Positions 45,823 through 54,852 of a stretch of DNA of 64,000 bases are shown in pieces. A program made the translations under genes and the position numbers. This DNA is from CAVTPU01 sp963736695 (GTDB taxonomy: Bacteria; Actinomycetota; Actinomycetes; Mycobacteriales; Micromonosporaceae). Under the pieces are notes generated by a model that did not search any database, was not told the origin of the DNA, and worked only from the letters and a program-made list of their open reading frames with translations. The stretch spans positions 1,798,001 through 1,862,000 of the forward strand of contig CAVTPU010000004.1 of the NCBI GenBank assembly GCA_963736695.1, in the 5' to 3' direction. Within the stretch, counting starts at the first letter, position 1, and every line of letters starts with the position of its first letter.

Positions 45823-46182
45823 TTATGGCTTCTCAGCCGTTCGCTCTTCGTGGAGAAGCCGGCCCAACCGCCTTCGGGCGTGCACATCGATGTAGCCCAG
45901 GGCCTTCAGCTCCTCGATACGTCCAGCCCGAGCGAGAAGGTCCATGTGCCACAAATGCGCATTATGGAGGAAAGGGTCGATGCTGTAGCATTCCGCGACT
46001 GCACTAACCGATGCGATGGCGGTGTCCCAGTCGCCTCGGGCACGGCGCTGCCCGCGAGATCGCACCAAGCTGACCGACCATCGTGAAATGTTTCGGCCGC
46101 CAACCACGTTCGCACCTGACCCTCCGAAAGGCTTGGCTGCCTTGATTGGTTCCGTCCAGACACGTCGCCGACGCCTGCCCAC
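45823..46182 (-). CDS. Hypothetical protein, possibly a C-terminal remnant
   Basis: Up to 119 residues; the credible part is RGDWDTAIASVSAVAECYSI, HLWHMDLLARAGRIEELKAL, then RRLGRLLHEERTAEKP, a helical TPR-like tail. Start unclear, no ribosome binding site seen. It may be the end of a lost larger protein. Confidence 0.45.
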   Translation of the reverse strand: MGRRRRRVWTEPIKAAKPFGGSGANVVGGRNISRWSVSLVRSRGQRRARGDWDTAIASVSAVAECYSIDPFLHNAHLWHMDLLARAGRIEELKALGYIDVHARRRLGRLLHEERTAEKP

Positions 46183-46340
46183 GCGCCGTGCCGCATCCCT
46201 GCTCGTCCGCCCTCGTTGCTGTCAACCGCCCCTTCAGTGTGAACTGCCGGCGGCAAGATCAACTGTGGTTAATTCTGTGGTCATAACGTCAATCAAGGTC
46301 GGTGCCTGTCGCCAGCCGGCACCCTCGTTGCTGTGCTCAT
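46112..46340. repeat. Diverged repeat R2, right copy
   Basis: Counterpart of 41830-42085, directly after the TPR gene's stop. Confidence 0.6.
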
Positions 46341-46347
46341 GGCGACG

Positions 46348-47904
46348 TCAGTTCGGGTTTCGGTGAGCGATCGCCAGGTTGTCGGCGATTGTTTTGGTAA
46401 GTGGATGATCGTCGCCTAACACTCGCCGCGAGTCGGTGAGGACCTGCTCGTACAGGGTGATTGCATCACCCACCCGACCCGCCGAATGGTAGGCGCCGGC
46501 GAGGTTGTTGCGCGATGTCAGGGTCTGCGGGTGGTCCTCGCCCAACACTCGCTGCCGGTCGGTGAGGACCTGCTCGTACAAGGTGATTGCTTCACCCACC
46601 CGACCCGCCGACTCGTAAGCGCTCGCAAGGTTGTTGCGAGACATCAGGGTGTCGGGGTGGTCCTCACCCAACACCCGCTGCCGGTCGGTGAGGACCTGCT
46701 CATACAAGGTGATTGCTTCACCCACCCGACCCGCCGACTTGTACGCGTAGGCGAGGTTGTTGCGCGATGTCAGGGTCTGCGGGTGGTCCTCGCCCAACAC
46801 TCGCTGCCGGTCGGTGAGAACCTGCTCATACAAGGCGATCGCTTCACCCACCCGACCCGCCGACTCGTAAGCGCTCGCAAGGTTATTGCGCGATGTCAAG
46901 GTGTCGGGGTGGTCCTCACCCAACACCCGTCGTCGGTCGGTGAGAACTTGCTCGTACAAGGTGATTGCCTCACCCACCCGACCCGCCGACTCGTAGGCAT
47001 AGGCGAGGTTGTTGCGCGATGTCAAGGTGTCGGGGTGGTCCTCGCCCAACACTCGCCGTCGGTCGGCGAGAACCTGCTCGTACAAGGTGATTGCCTCACC
47101 CACCCGACCCGCCGACTCGTAAGCATCGGCGAGGTTGTTGCGCGATGTCAGGGTCTGCAGGTGGTCCTCACCCAACACTCGCTGCCGGCCGGCGAGAACC
47201 TGCTCGTACAAGGTGATTGCCTCACCCACCCGACCCGCCGACTTGTACGCGTAGGCGAGATTGTTGCGCGATGTCAAGGTGTCGAGGTGGTCCTCACCCA
47301 ACACTCGCCGTCGGTCGGCGAGAACCTGCTCGTACAGGGTGATTGCCTCACCCACCCGACCCGCCGACTCGTAGGCATAGGCGAGGTTGTTGCGCGATGT
47401 CAAGGTGTCGGGGTGGTCCTCGCCCAACACCCGCCGTGAGTCGGCGAGAACCTGCTCGTACAAGGTGATTGCCTCACCCACCCGACCCGCCGACTCGTAA
47501 GCGCTCGCGAGGTTGTTGCGCGATGTCAGGGTCTGCGGGTGGTCCTCACCCAACACTCGCTGCCGGTCGGTGAGGACCTGCTCGTACAGGGTGATTGCCT
47601 CACCCACCCGACCCGCCGAATGGTAGGCGTAGGCGAGGTTGTTGCGCGATGTCAGGGTCTGCGGGTGGTCCTCACCTAACACCCGCCGTGAGTCGGTGAG
47701 GACCTGCTCGTACAGGGTGATTGCCTCACCCACCCGACCCGCCGACTCGTAAGCGCCCGCGAGGTTGTTGCGAGATATCAGGGTCTGCGGGTGGTCCTCA
47801 CCAAACGCTCGTCGGCGGTCGGTGAGGACCTGCTCATGCAGGGTAATTGCCTCACCCACCCGACCCACCGACTCGTAAGCGCCCGCGAGGTTGTTGCGAG
47901 ACAT
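46348..47904 (-). CDS. Tetratricopeptide-repeat protein (12 near-identical repeats)
   Basis: 518 residues made of twelve 42-residue TPRs of the kinesin-light-chain type, consensus NNLAxAYESAGRVGEAITLY, EQVLTDRQRVLGEDHPQTLT. The 126-bp DNA units are also nearly identical. It begins inside a repeat (MSRNNLAG) with no N-terminal domain, so it is probably the surviving TPR half of a NB-ARC/TPR gene like its neighbour. No clear ribosome binding site at 47904. Confidence 0.85.
   Translation of the reverse strand: MSRNNLAGAYESVGRVGEAITLHEQVLTDRRRAFGEDHPQTLISRNNLAGAYESAGRVGEAITLYEQVLTDSRRVLGEDHPQTLTSRNNLAYAYHSAGRVGEAITLYEQVLTDRQRVLGEDHPQTLTSRNNLASAYESAGRVGEAITLYEQVLADSRRVLGEDHPDTLTSRNNLAYAYESAGRVGEAITLYEQVLADRRRVLGEDHLDTLTSRNNLAYAYKSAGRVGEAITLYEQVLAGRQRVLGEDHLQTLTSRNNLADAYESAGRVGEAITLYEQVLADRRRVLGEDHPDTLTSRNNLAYAYESAGRVGEAITLYEQVLTDRRRVLGEDHPDTLTSRNNLASAYESAGRVGEAIALYEQVLTDRQRVLGEDHPQTLTSRNNLAYAYKSAGRVGEAITLYEQVLTDRQRVLGEDHPDTLMSRNNLASAYESAGRVGEAITLYEQVLTDRQRVLGEDHPQTLTSRNNLAGAYHSAGRVGDAITLYEQVLTDSRRVLGDDHPLTKTIADNLAIAHRNPN
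46348..47904. repeat. 126-bp minisatellite-like TPR array
   Basis: Twelve tandem 126-bp units with few differences between units, prone to copy-number change. Confidence 0.85.
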
Positions 47905-48104
47905 CGATCCACTCCCTTACCGAAGACGGTCAAACTGCTTCATCCCACCATCATCCTCCGCGTCAACCCGTCGCTTGATCGGGCGAACATGATCGGCTGT
48001 CGCGTCGCACCCATCATCAGATAGTCGAGCGGTCGAGACCGGCCACCATCGGCGCGAATATCGCTGCCCCCTTCGGCGAGTGTCCCAACCTGCGGCGGGC
48101 GACC

Positions 48105-48131
48105 TCGCACGGACGGCATGTGTTCGATCGC
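48105..48131. repeat. Repeat R4 copy
   Basis: TCGCACGGACGGCATG then GTTCGATCGC; 26 of 27 bases match 41804-41830. Confidence 0.7.
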
Positions 48132-48161
48132 CCGGAACAACCAACAAATATCAACCCATGT

Positions 48162-48200
48162 CAGGCGATCGAATTACGGCCCCCGCCGAAGGCGTCACCG
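48162..48200. repeat. Repeat R3, copy upstream of TPR gene
   Basis: 19 identical bases (CAGGCGATCGAATTACGGC) plus flanks shared with 45702-45745. Confidence 0.75.
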
Positions 48201-49250
48201 CAACCCCACACCCCCGCCGGCCCCCTTCGCCCACCCAACCGGACCATCAAAATCTTTCGGCAACTCGCCCCGACCCCGTCGACCTGGTCCTCATCAACCC
48301 CGCACCCTCCAGGACCGTACCGAGCCGGGCACGCCCGGCCGGGACGGCAAACCACCCACCAACCACACACCCTCATCACCCGAGCAACCCAACCGACCCC
48401 AACCACGACGCGACGACCGGCACCCACCGCGACGCCCGTACGGCGGCCGGGGTCAACCTCGACCTCGTCGGCGCGCAACCAACCGGGAACCAAGGGCAAG
48501 CCGCGCAGCGGCGCGGCAGCGATCGCCCCAACCACCCACCCACACCAACCACGCCGGCGATCGTCACGACCTCAACCCACCACACACCCACACCCCACCC
48601 CCACTACCTGCCCGGGCCAGCCACACGCGGGACACCCTCGCCACACCGACGGCACACACACCGGACAGGTGGCCTGCCGCCAGCGACATCACGACTGCCA
48701 CGCCTCGCCGAAAGACACCCCGCCACCCCCTTGCCCGGCGGCGGCCGGCTCCGGCGCGCCGCACCGAAGGTAAAGGCGAAAGCCGGAAGCCGGAGGAACG
48801 ACGCCGGGGACCAAAGGAGACCCCACGGATGCGTCTCCCCGGCCGTTGAACGCGAGCAAGACACGACATGACGACGCACAACCAAGCCCACACCGACCCG
48901 GAAGTAATCCCGCCGACAGGCAACCCGGCGAACCTGACCCCGCACCGCGGCGTCAACCCCCGACCAACCAACCCATCACACTGCGGCCAACACCACGACC
49001 GAGACCACACCCACCACCCACACCCACCACACCCGGCCGCGCGCAGCGCGGCCCTTGATACAGAACAGCGGAATTCGGCAGTACTTCTCGCACTACTACA
49101 CGGAGCGGGATGCTGCTCAACCAAACAGTGCGCCCACCGACGGCCAAGACAGGGACGATGGCAAGGCCGCCGATGGAGCATCCGGCGCACTCCCCACGCC
49201 GGGGTGAGGGCCTGGCTACTCGGCTGGCTACTTTCTGATCTCTGCAAGAC
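48180..49250. other. Gene-poor, C-rich island end
   Basis: About 1 kb with no gene I can support. The plus strand is strikingly C- and A-rich and G-poor at 48190-48690 and 48880-49030; frames here give only Pro/His/Thr or Gly/Val/Trp low-complexity translations. Confidence 0.6.
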
Positions 49251-49251
49251 T

Positions 49252-49290
49252 CAGGGCGTTTACCTCGTGGGGTAAACGCCCTGGTTATTT
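49252..49290 (+). terminator. Strong hairpin next to tRNA-Ala
   Basis: CAGGGCGTTTACC (49252-49264) pairs perfectly with GGTAAACGCCCTG (49271-49283), six-base loop, then GTTATTTTG in plus direction. On the minus strand it follows tRNA-Ala at once, so it may act on both sides. Confidence 0.75.
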
Positions 49291-49294
49291 TGGG

Positions 49295-49367
49295 TGGAGC
49301 CGAGGGGACTCGAACCCCTGACCCCCACACTGCCAGTGTGGTGCGCTACCAGCTGCGCCACGGCCCC
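49295..49367 (-). tRNA. tRNA-Ala (GGC)
   Basis: 73 nt. Acceptor GGGGCCG with CGGCTCC gives the G3-U70 alanine identity pair; anticodon loop CTGGCAG gives GGC; discriminator A; CCA not fully encoded. Its 3' part is the island attachment repeat. Confidence 0.95.
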
Positions 49368-49456
49368 GCGTACCCGTCTGGTATCGCCGGGCACTCGGGC
49401 AATATTACACATCCTCGCTGCGGAGGTCACGCCGGATATCCCAACACCAGTGAGGG

Positions 49457-50011
49457 TCAGTTCAGTGTGGGGTCGTCGGGATAGTTGGCCACTGCGGCCA
49501 CGATGCCGCCCTGGCGGCGCAGCACCATCGCCCACAGGTCGTCGGGCGTGGCGCAGAACGCGTCGCCTGGCAGCGCGGAGAAGGTGAACCACGAGCCTGC
49601 CGCGATCTCGGCTTCGAGCTGTCCGGCCGCCCAGCCGGCATAGCCGGCGAAGACTCGAATGTCGGTGAGGTGGTCTCGCAGCTTCTCCGGGTCACCGCCG
49701 AGGGCGACCGTGCCGATCGCGCCGTCGACCCGGTTGAAGCCGGCGAGGTCGCCGACGCTGGTGCGCGCCCGGGCGAGGCAGATCGCGGCTTCGGGCTGCA
49801 CGGGGCCGCCTTCGTGCACGACGGCGGGTTCGCTGGCGAGGATCTCCCACCCGGCGAGCACCTCGGCGACGGGGACTTCGGTGGCGCGGTTGAGGATGAC
49901 GCCGAGGGCGCCGCCACTCTCGTGAGCCACGAGCAACACGACCGTACGCTCGAAGTTGGGGTCTCGAAGTGCGGGAGTCGCGACCAGCAGGTGCCCAAGC
50001 AGCGACTCCAT
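49457..50011 (-). CDS. YqgE/AlgH family protein (UPF0301)
   Basis: 184 residues from the ATG at 50011 (AAAGG upstream). Family landmarks: GHLLVATPALRDPNFERTVV, GGALGVILNRA, VHEGGPVQPEA, and RVFAGYAGWAAGQLEAEI. Conserved protein of unclear function, once linked to alginate regulation in pseudomonads. Confidence 0.94.
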   Translation of the reverse strand: MESLLGHLLVATPALRDPNFERTVVLLVAHESGGALGVILNRATEVPVAEVLAGWEILASEPAVVHEGGPVQPEAAICLARARTSVGDLAGFNRVDGAIGTVALGGDPEKLRDHLTDIRVFAGYAGWAAGQLEAEIAAGSWFTFSALPGDAFCATPDDLWAMVLRRQGGIVAAVANYPDDPTLN

Positions 50012-50457
50012 CGCCTGCCTTTCCACGCTCCGCGGTTCACCCGCCCATCCATGCGTCGTGCTGGGGCGTCGTCCGGCGATCTCGGCGACGTGGTGGCGTT
50101 GCCGAGTCGTCGCCGATGGTCAGCACCCGTGTGGTCGATGCCCTGCATCGCACGATAGCCCGGCGTCGGCGTCGATGGTGGGAGTCGACTCGTCGGCGAT
50201 GGCAGGAGGTGTCGCCGATTTCTGCGGCGTGTCCCGCCAGCGGGCGAACTCTTCGCGGCGCGGGCTGGGCAGGCAGGACTCAAGACGCCTGGTCAGGCGG
50301 TTGCGGGGTGAAAGACATCGCGACTCAACTATGGGCCGAACCTCACTTTTCGCAGCATCTGACGATGCGAGGAGGGCCCGATGAGATGGCGACATGACGG
50401 CCGGAGATAAGCCGACGGCGCCGCAACGAATTCTCGTCGCGACGCCGTCGTGTGAGG

Positions 50458-50828
50458 TGGAGGTGCCGGGAATCGAACCCGGGTCCTCCGGCGCATCAAC
50501 AGGGCTTCTCCGAGCGCAGCTCACTGTGCCTCTACTCGGCCCCTCCGATCACGTGAGCGAGTCGGTGTGGCGGGCCCAGTCGCGGTAAGTCTCACCAGTT
50601 CAGCCCCGCGACGGAGCTGAATCGGCCAGCCTATGAGCTGACGCCGGGTTCTGGGCTATAGGCACGCCCAGTCCGACGAGCTGGCTACTCGCCTCAGGCG
50701 GCGAGGGCCATGCTAGCGCGCATATCTTTGGCGCTTATATTTTTCCGACGATCGATTCACGAGACGACGTCGGCTTCCTCGGCTCGCTTCCCCTGCCTCA
50801 ACGTCCGCAGTCGAAACCTGTCACCCCC
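50458..50828 (-). ncRNA. ssrA: tmRNA
   Basis: About 371 nt. tRNA-like ends pair: 5' GGGGGTG with 3' CACCTCC, T-arm CCGGGTTCGATTCCCGG. The 5' GACAGGTTTCGACTG element is typical. Tag reading frame 50694-50732 encodes AKDMRASMALAA then TGA. It rescues stalled ribosomes with SmpB, whose gene lies just upstream on the same strand. Confidence 0.95.
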
Positions 50829-50915
50829 TCGACGCCCGCACACGTTCGCGCGGGCCACAACAGGATAAACCTCGACGCCCCGATCCGCATTCCGGATACC
50901 GGCGGGCCAATCCCG

Positions 50916-51395
50916 TCAGGCTTCGCGGCCTTTGTTGCGGCGCCCCATGGCCCGACTGATCTCGCGGTCGGCGTCCCGTTTCGCCAGGTCCTGGCGTTTG
51001 TCATAGGTCTTCTTGCCACGCGCGAGACCGATCTCGACCTTGGCCCAGCCGTTGGAGAAATACAGTGACAACGGCACCAGCGTGAGCCCGCTCTCCCGCG
51101 TCTTCATGATCAGCCGGGCGATCTCGGCCCGTTTGAGCAGAAGTTTGCGAGTGCGGCGGGGCGCGTGATTTGTCCACGTTCCATGGGCGTATTCCGGAAT
51201 GTGCAGCCCGTAGAGGTAGAGCTCCCCGTCCTTCTCCTGCGCGAACGCGTCGACCAACGACGCCCGGCCGGCACGCAACGACTTCACCTCGGTGCCGGTG
51301 AGCGCGAGGCCCGCCTCATAACTGTCGAGGATGGCGTAGTCGTGGCGCGCCCGCCGATTGGACGCGACCAGGGTCTGCCCCTTCTCTCTCGGCAC
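50916..51395 (-). CDS. smpB: SsrA-binding protein SmpB
   Basis: 159 residues; GTG at 51395 with GGAGG six bases upstream. Motifs: NRRARHDYAILDSYEAGLAL, GTEVKSLRAGR, HAPRRTRKLLLKRAEI and the basic tail KKTYDKRQDLAKRDADREIS. It carries tmRNA to the ribosome. Directly upstream of ssrA. Confidence 0.97.
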   Translation of the reverse strand: MPREKGQTLVASNRRARHDYAILDSYEAGLALTGTEVKSLRAGRASLVDAFAQEKDGELYLYGLHIPEYAHGTWTNHAPRRTRKLLLKRAEIARLIMKTRESGLTLVPLSLYFSNGWAKVEIGLARGKKTYDKRQDLAKRDADREISRAMGRRNKGREA

Positions 51396-51531
51396 GGCCG
51401 ACCTCCTCGCATAGATTCCGGTCGGCCAGTCTACCCGTGAGTGATCACCCGCTGACGAGTCATTTGTGCGTGGACGGCGACGACCCACCCCCAAACCAAC
51501 CCGTGGGTACGCCGTGCGCCGTGCCCACGGG

Positions 51532-52905
51532 TCAGCACAGACACCGCACGAGCCACCCGAGAGGGTTGACTGGCGTGCCGTCGAGTCGCACCTCGAAGTG
51601 CAGGTGATTGCCGGTGGACGCGCCGGTCGTGCCGACCCGCCCGATGATCTGCCCGCTGGTGACCCACTGCCCGGTGTGCACGAGGATGCTCGACTGGTGG
51701 GCATAGCAGGTGCCGAGACTCTTGCCTCGATATCGCCCGTGATAGACGCATGTGTAGTTGCCGTATCCGCCGTTCCAGCCGGCACGAAAGACCCGACCGG
51801 CGGTCACCACTCGAATGGGAGCACCGCCCGGCGCGGCGAGGTCCACTCCCGCGTGCAGCTGCCACACCCGATAGAACGGGTCGAAGCGCATGCCGAAGTC
51901 ACTCGACTTCCACCCGTTGACTGGCATCGGCATGCGCATTCCGGCTGGGACCACCGCTCCCCCGCCCCGGGCGAGTGCTCGCAGCTCGGCGGCTATTCGC
52001 GCGCTTTCGGCCCGCAGGAGCTGATAGCGGGCGAGGGTCGAGGACCGTTCCTGGCTCGCCACCCGCACCGCCTGCGCCCGCTGCGCGACGAGAGCGGTCA
52101 GCTCTTCCTGCGCTCGAGCGGCGTCGGATCGCGCACGTTGCGCGGCGGCGAGTGCCCGGTCGGCCTCGGCCTTCGCCTCGTCGGCGAGGCGGGTGCGCGA
52201 CGCGACGACTTCTTGCCGCTCGTGTCGCGCGTCGCGCGCCTGGGTGAGGTCGGCGAGGAGGCGGCCCTGCTGCTGCGCGACGTCGTTGACGAAGACCAGT
52301 CCACCGATGACGTCGGCCGGCCCCTCGGCGCGCAGCATTGTGTCGACTTTGACGAGGTCACGTCCCATGTAGGCCTCGGCGGCGAATCGGCCGACGTCGG
52401 CGCTGGACTGGTCGACTTGGGCGGCGGCGTGGGCGTACGCGTCGGTGGCGTTGGTGAGCTCGACGGTGGCCGCACGGGCCGCGCGCTGCCTCGAGGCCAC
52501 TCTGACCTGGGCCGCCGACACCACGCCGGTCGCCTCGGCGAGCCGGGTGCGGACGGCGGGCAGCAGGCGGTTGGCCGAGGCGAACTGCTGTGCGGCCCGT
52601 TCCACCCGGGTGGAGGCGGTCTCGAGAGCGGCTCGGGTGCGGGCCAGCGCCCGGTCGACGCGGACCTGGTCGTCGCGGGGGTCCGCCGTCGCGGCCAGGC
52701 GCGCGTGTCGGGCTGGTGCGGTAGCCGCCCACGTGGGTGCGGGTGCGACGCCGAGCAGGGCGACGCTGAGCAGGGCGACGCTGAGCGGAACGGCGCTGCC
52801 CTTGGCCGAGCCGGTGGTGATCGTGGCCCGGCCGTGGTTGCGCTGGGCCGAGCTGGATAACGGCAGTTCCGCCGTGTCGCGGTTCGCGGTCCGGGGCGAC
52901 GTCAT
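51532..52905 (-). CDS. Secreted M23 peptidase with coiled-coil (EnvC-like)
   Basis: 457 residues. Basic N terminus and signal segment (about 38-60, LSVALLSVALLGVAPAPTWA), long coiled coil (about 75-320), then a LytM/M23 domain with HAGVDLAAPGG and HLHFEV metal ligands; CYAHQS provides the third motif. The domain looks catalytic. Next to ftsEX, which activates coiled-coil peptidoglycan hydrolases across the membrane, so it is the likely FtsEX-controlled hydrolase. Confidence 0.92.
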   Translation of the reverse strand: MTSPRTANRDTAELPLSSSAQRNHGRATITTGSAKGSAVPLSVALLSVALLGVAPAPTWAATAPARHARLAATADPRDDQVRVDRALARTRAALETASTRVERAAQQFASANRLLPAVRTRLAEATGVVSAAQVRVASRQRAARAATVELTNATDAYAHAAAQVDQSSADVGRFAAEAYMGRDLVKVDTMLRAEGPADVIGGLVFVNDVAQQQGRLLADLTQARDARHERQEVVASRTRLADEAKAEADRALAAAQRARSDAARAQEELTALVAQRAQAVRVASQERSSTLARYQLLRAESARIAAELRALARGGGAVVPAGMRMPMPVNGWKSSDFGMRFDPFYRVWQLHAGVDLAAPGGAPIRVVTAGRVFRAGWNGGYGNYTCVYHGRYRGKSLGTCYAHQSSILVHTGQWVTSGQIIGRVGTTGASTGNHLHFEVRLDGTPVNPLGWLVRCLC

Positions 52906-53055
52906 TCCAGCAGTATCCCCATAAAAGGCTACATAATGCCGGAGAAAGGACCAAATCCCCTATTCGGTGGTATTCATCTGTGATCACCCATAAGGCACGC
53001 GCCTGGCAGGTCTCCATCGAGACCGCCAGGCGCGTAACTCACACCAACCGCGACG

Positions 53056-53934
53056 TCAGACTCGGATATAGAAGCGCAGCGCGATCCAGCCGGTGATCGA
53101 GCTGACGGCGGCGCCGGCGGCGGCGAGCAACGGCAGCATCATGTTGACGTTGAACCAGGGCACCGGCGTCAGCACGGCGGTGAGCGGCTTGAGCGCGCTG
53201 TCGAAGATGTAGATCTTCGCGAGCACCAGAGTGCCGTAGGCGATGATCGCGCCGAGCAGGCCGGCGGTGACGGCTTCGAGCACGAACGGCGACTGGATGA
53301 ACCAGTTCGACGCGCCGACCAGACGCATGACCGCGACCTCGCGTCGCTTGCTGTACGCCGCGACCTGAATCGTGTTGATCACGAGCATCAGGGCTGCGAC
53401 GCCCTGCACGATGGCGATGATGAGGGACAGCGTCTGCAGCGAGCCGATCAGTTTGAAGAGCTTCTCCAGCAACTGCTTCTGGTCGATGATCCGGTCAATG
53501 CCGCCTTTGTCCTTATATTTACTGTTGAAGTCCTCGAACTTCGTGGGGTCCTTGAGCTTGATCCGGAATGACTCCGGGAGCGACTCCGGCTTGGTGGCCG
53601 CCACGAACGCCGGCGCGGAGGCGTAGACCTTCTTGAATCGCTCGTACGCCTCGTCCCGGCTCTCGAAGTGGTAGTTGGCAACGAGCGTGTCCTGCTTGAG
53701 CTCGGCCTCGAGTTCCTCTCGTTGAGCCGGAGTGGCCTCTTGGACCTTCAGGAAGATCGAGACCTCGACCTGCTCGTAGTACACCGCCTTCATCTGGTTG
53801 ACCTGCCAATACATCAGCACACTCGCGCCGAGCAGGGTCAACGAGACGCTCATCGTGATGATCATGGCGATCGTCATCGTGACGTTACGCCACAGGCCGA
53901 CCGCGACTTCGGACAGGACGTATTTCAGGCGCAT
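53056..53934 (-). CDS. ftsX: Cell division protein FtsX
   Basis: 292 residues: N-terminal RLKYVLSEVAVGLWRNVTM, helix (about 20-42), extracellular domain (about 45-165), then three helices with the KRREVAVMRLVGASNWFIQ loop. Permease-like partner of FtsE that transmits ATPase changes to the outside hydrolase. 75 bp after ftsE. Confidence 0.97.
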   Translation of the reverse strand: MRLKYVLSEVAVGLWRNVTMTIAMIITMSVSLTLLGASVLMYWQVNQMKAVYYEQVEVSIFLKVQEATPAQREELEAELKQDTLVANYHFESRDEAYERFKKVYASAPAFVAATKPESLPESFRIKLKDPTKFEDFNSKYKDKGGIDRIIDQKQLLEKLFKLIGSLQTLSLIIAIVQGVAALMLVINTIQVAAYSKRREVAVMRLVGASNWFIQSPFVLEAVTAGLLGAIIAYGTLVLAKIYIFDSALKPLTAVLTPVPWFNVNMMLPLLAAAGAAVSSITGWIALRFYIRV

Positions 53935-54009
53935 CGGGTGTGATCCCTTCCCGGGGAGGTTCGGCGCGACAGATCTCGGCGGGGCTGTTGCATCTGACAG
54001 ACCCCGCTC

Positions 54010-54690
54010 TCAGCCGTAGACACCGCGGGGCTGGTCCCGGACAATCTTGCCGCCCTCGATCTCGACCACCCGACGACGCATCTGGTTAACGATGTTGGAG
54101 TCGTGCGTGACCATGACCACGGTGGTGCCGGTCCGGTTGATCCGGTCGAGCAGACGCATGATCTCGATCGACGTGTCGGGGTCGAGGTTTCCGGTCGGCT
54201 CGTCGGCGAGCAGGATCAGCGGACGGTTGACGAACGCCCGCGCCACCGCGACCCGCTGCTGCTCGCCACCGGAGAGCTCATGCGGATAGCGGTGCTCCTT
54301 GCCGCCGAGCCCGACCAGCTCGAGCACCTCGGGCACCACCCGTCGGGCCACCGACTGAGTCTTGCCGATCACCTCGAGCGCGAAGGCGACGTTCTCGTAC
54401 GCCGTCCGCCCCGGCAGCAGCCGGAAGTCCTGGAAGACGCATCCAATCGAGCGCCGGAAGCTGGGGATGCGCCAACTGCGCATGTTCGTGATCTCCCGGC
54501 TATTGACCGTGATCCGTCCGGTGGTCGGCTGAATCTCGCGCAGCAGCAGTTTGATGATCGTCGACTTGCCCGAACCCGAGGGGCCGATAAAGAAGACGAA
54601 TTCGCCCTTCTCGATCTCAACGGAGATATCGTTGAGTGAAGGTCGGGACGCCTTGGGGTACGTCTTCGTCACTTTCTCAAGCGCAATCAC
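54010..54690 (-). CDS. ftsE: Cell division ATP-binding protein FtsE
   Basis: 226 residues from the GTG at 54690, normal length. Walker A GPSGSGKSTIIKLLL, Q-loop FQDFRLLPGRT, signature LSGGEQQRVAVARAF, Walker B LILLADEPTGNLDPDTS, VTHDSNIV. ATPase of FtsEX. Confidence 0.97.
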   Translation of the reverse strand: MIALEKVTKTYPKASRPSLNDISVEIEKGEFVFFIGPSGSGKSTIIKLLLREIQPTTGRITVNSREITNMRSWRIPSFRRSIGCVFQDFRLLPGRTAYENVAFALEVIGKTQSVARRVVPEVLELVGLGGKEHRYPHELSGGEQQRVAVARAFVNRPLILLADEPTGNLDPDTSIEIMRLLDRINRTGTTVVMVTHDSNIVNQMRRRVVEIEGGKIVRDQPRGVYG

Positions 54691-54852
54691 GGCTCGTGAG
54701 TCTACGCGGTGTAACCGAATCGCCAAGCCTGGGCGCCGCTCAGGTGGCGATTTGTCACAAATACCCACCCGAATCGGCGAGCAGCCCTCGTCCGACCCGC
54801 CCCGACGGCCCGTAGCTGCAACTGATTGCCTCGATCTGGCTACAGAAAGTTA

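Larger units (their letters stand above)
41054..49338. mobile_element. Degraded genomic island integrated in tRNA-Ala
   Basis: About 8.3 kb bounded by the perfect 46-bp repeat. The intact tRNA at the right end points into the island, as expected for 3'-end integration, and the original terminator is stranded at the left end while another hairpin (49252-49283) sits next to the intact copy. Content is accessory: TPR and NB-ARC genes, an IS3 remnant, a tRNA-Tyr fragment, repeats. No integrase is left, so it should be immobile. Confidence 0.78.

Noticed and set aside
46348..47904. Regular repeats resembling a CRISPR array
   Set aside because: Units are contiguous 126-bp coding TPRs without spacers.
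48564..49247. Minus-strand 227-codon frame and overlapping Pro-rich plus-strand frames
   Set aside because: Low-complexity translations produced by C-rich DNA; no ribosome site, no domain.
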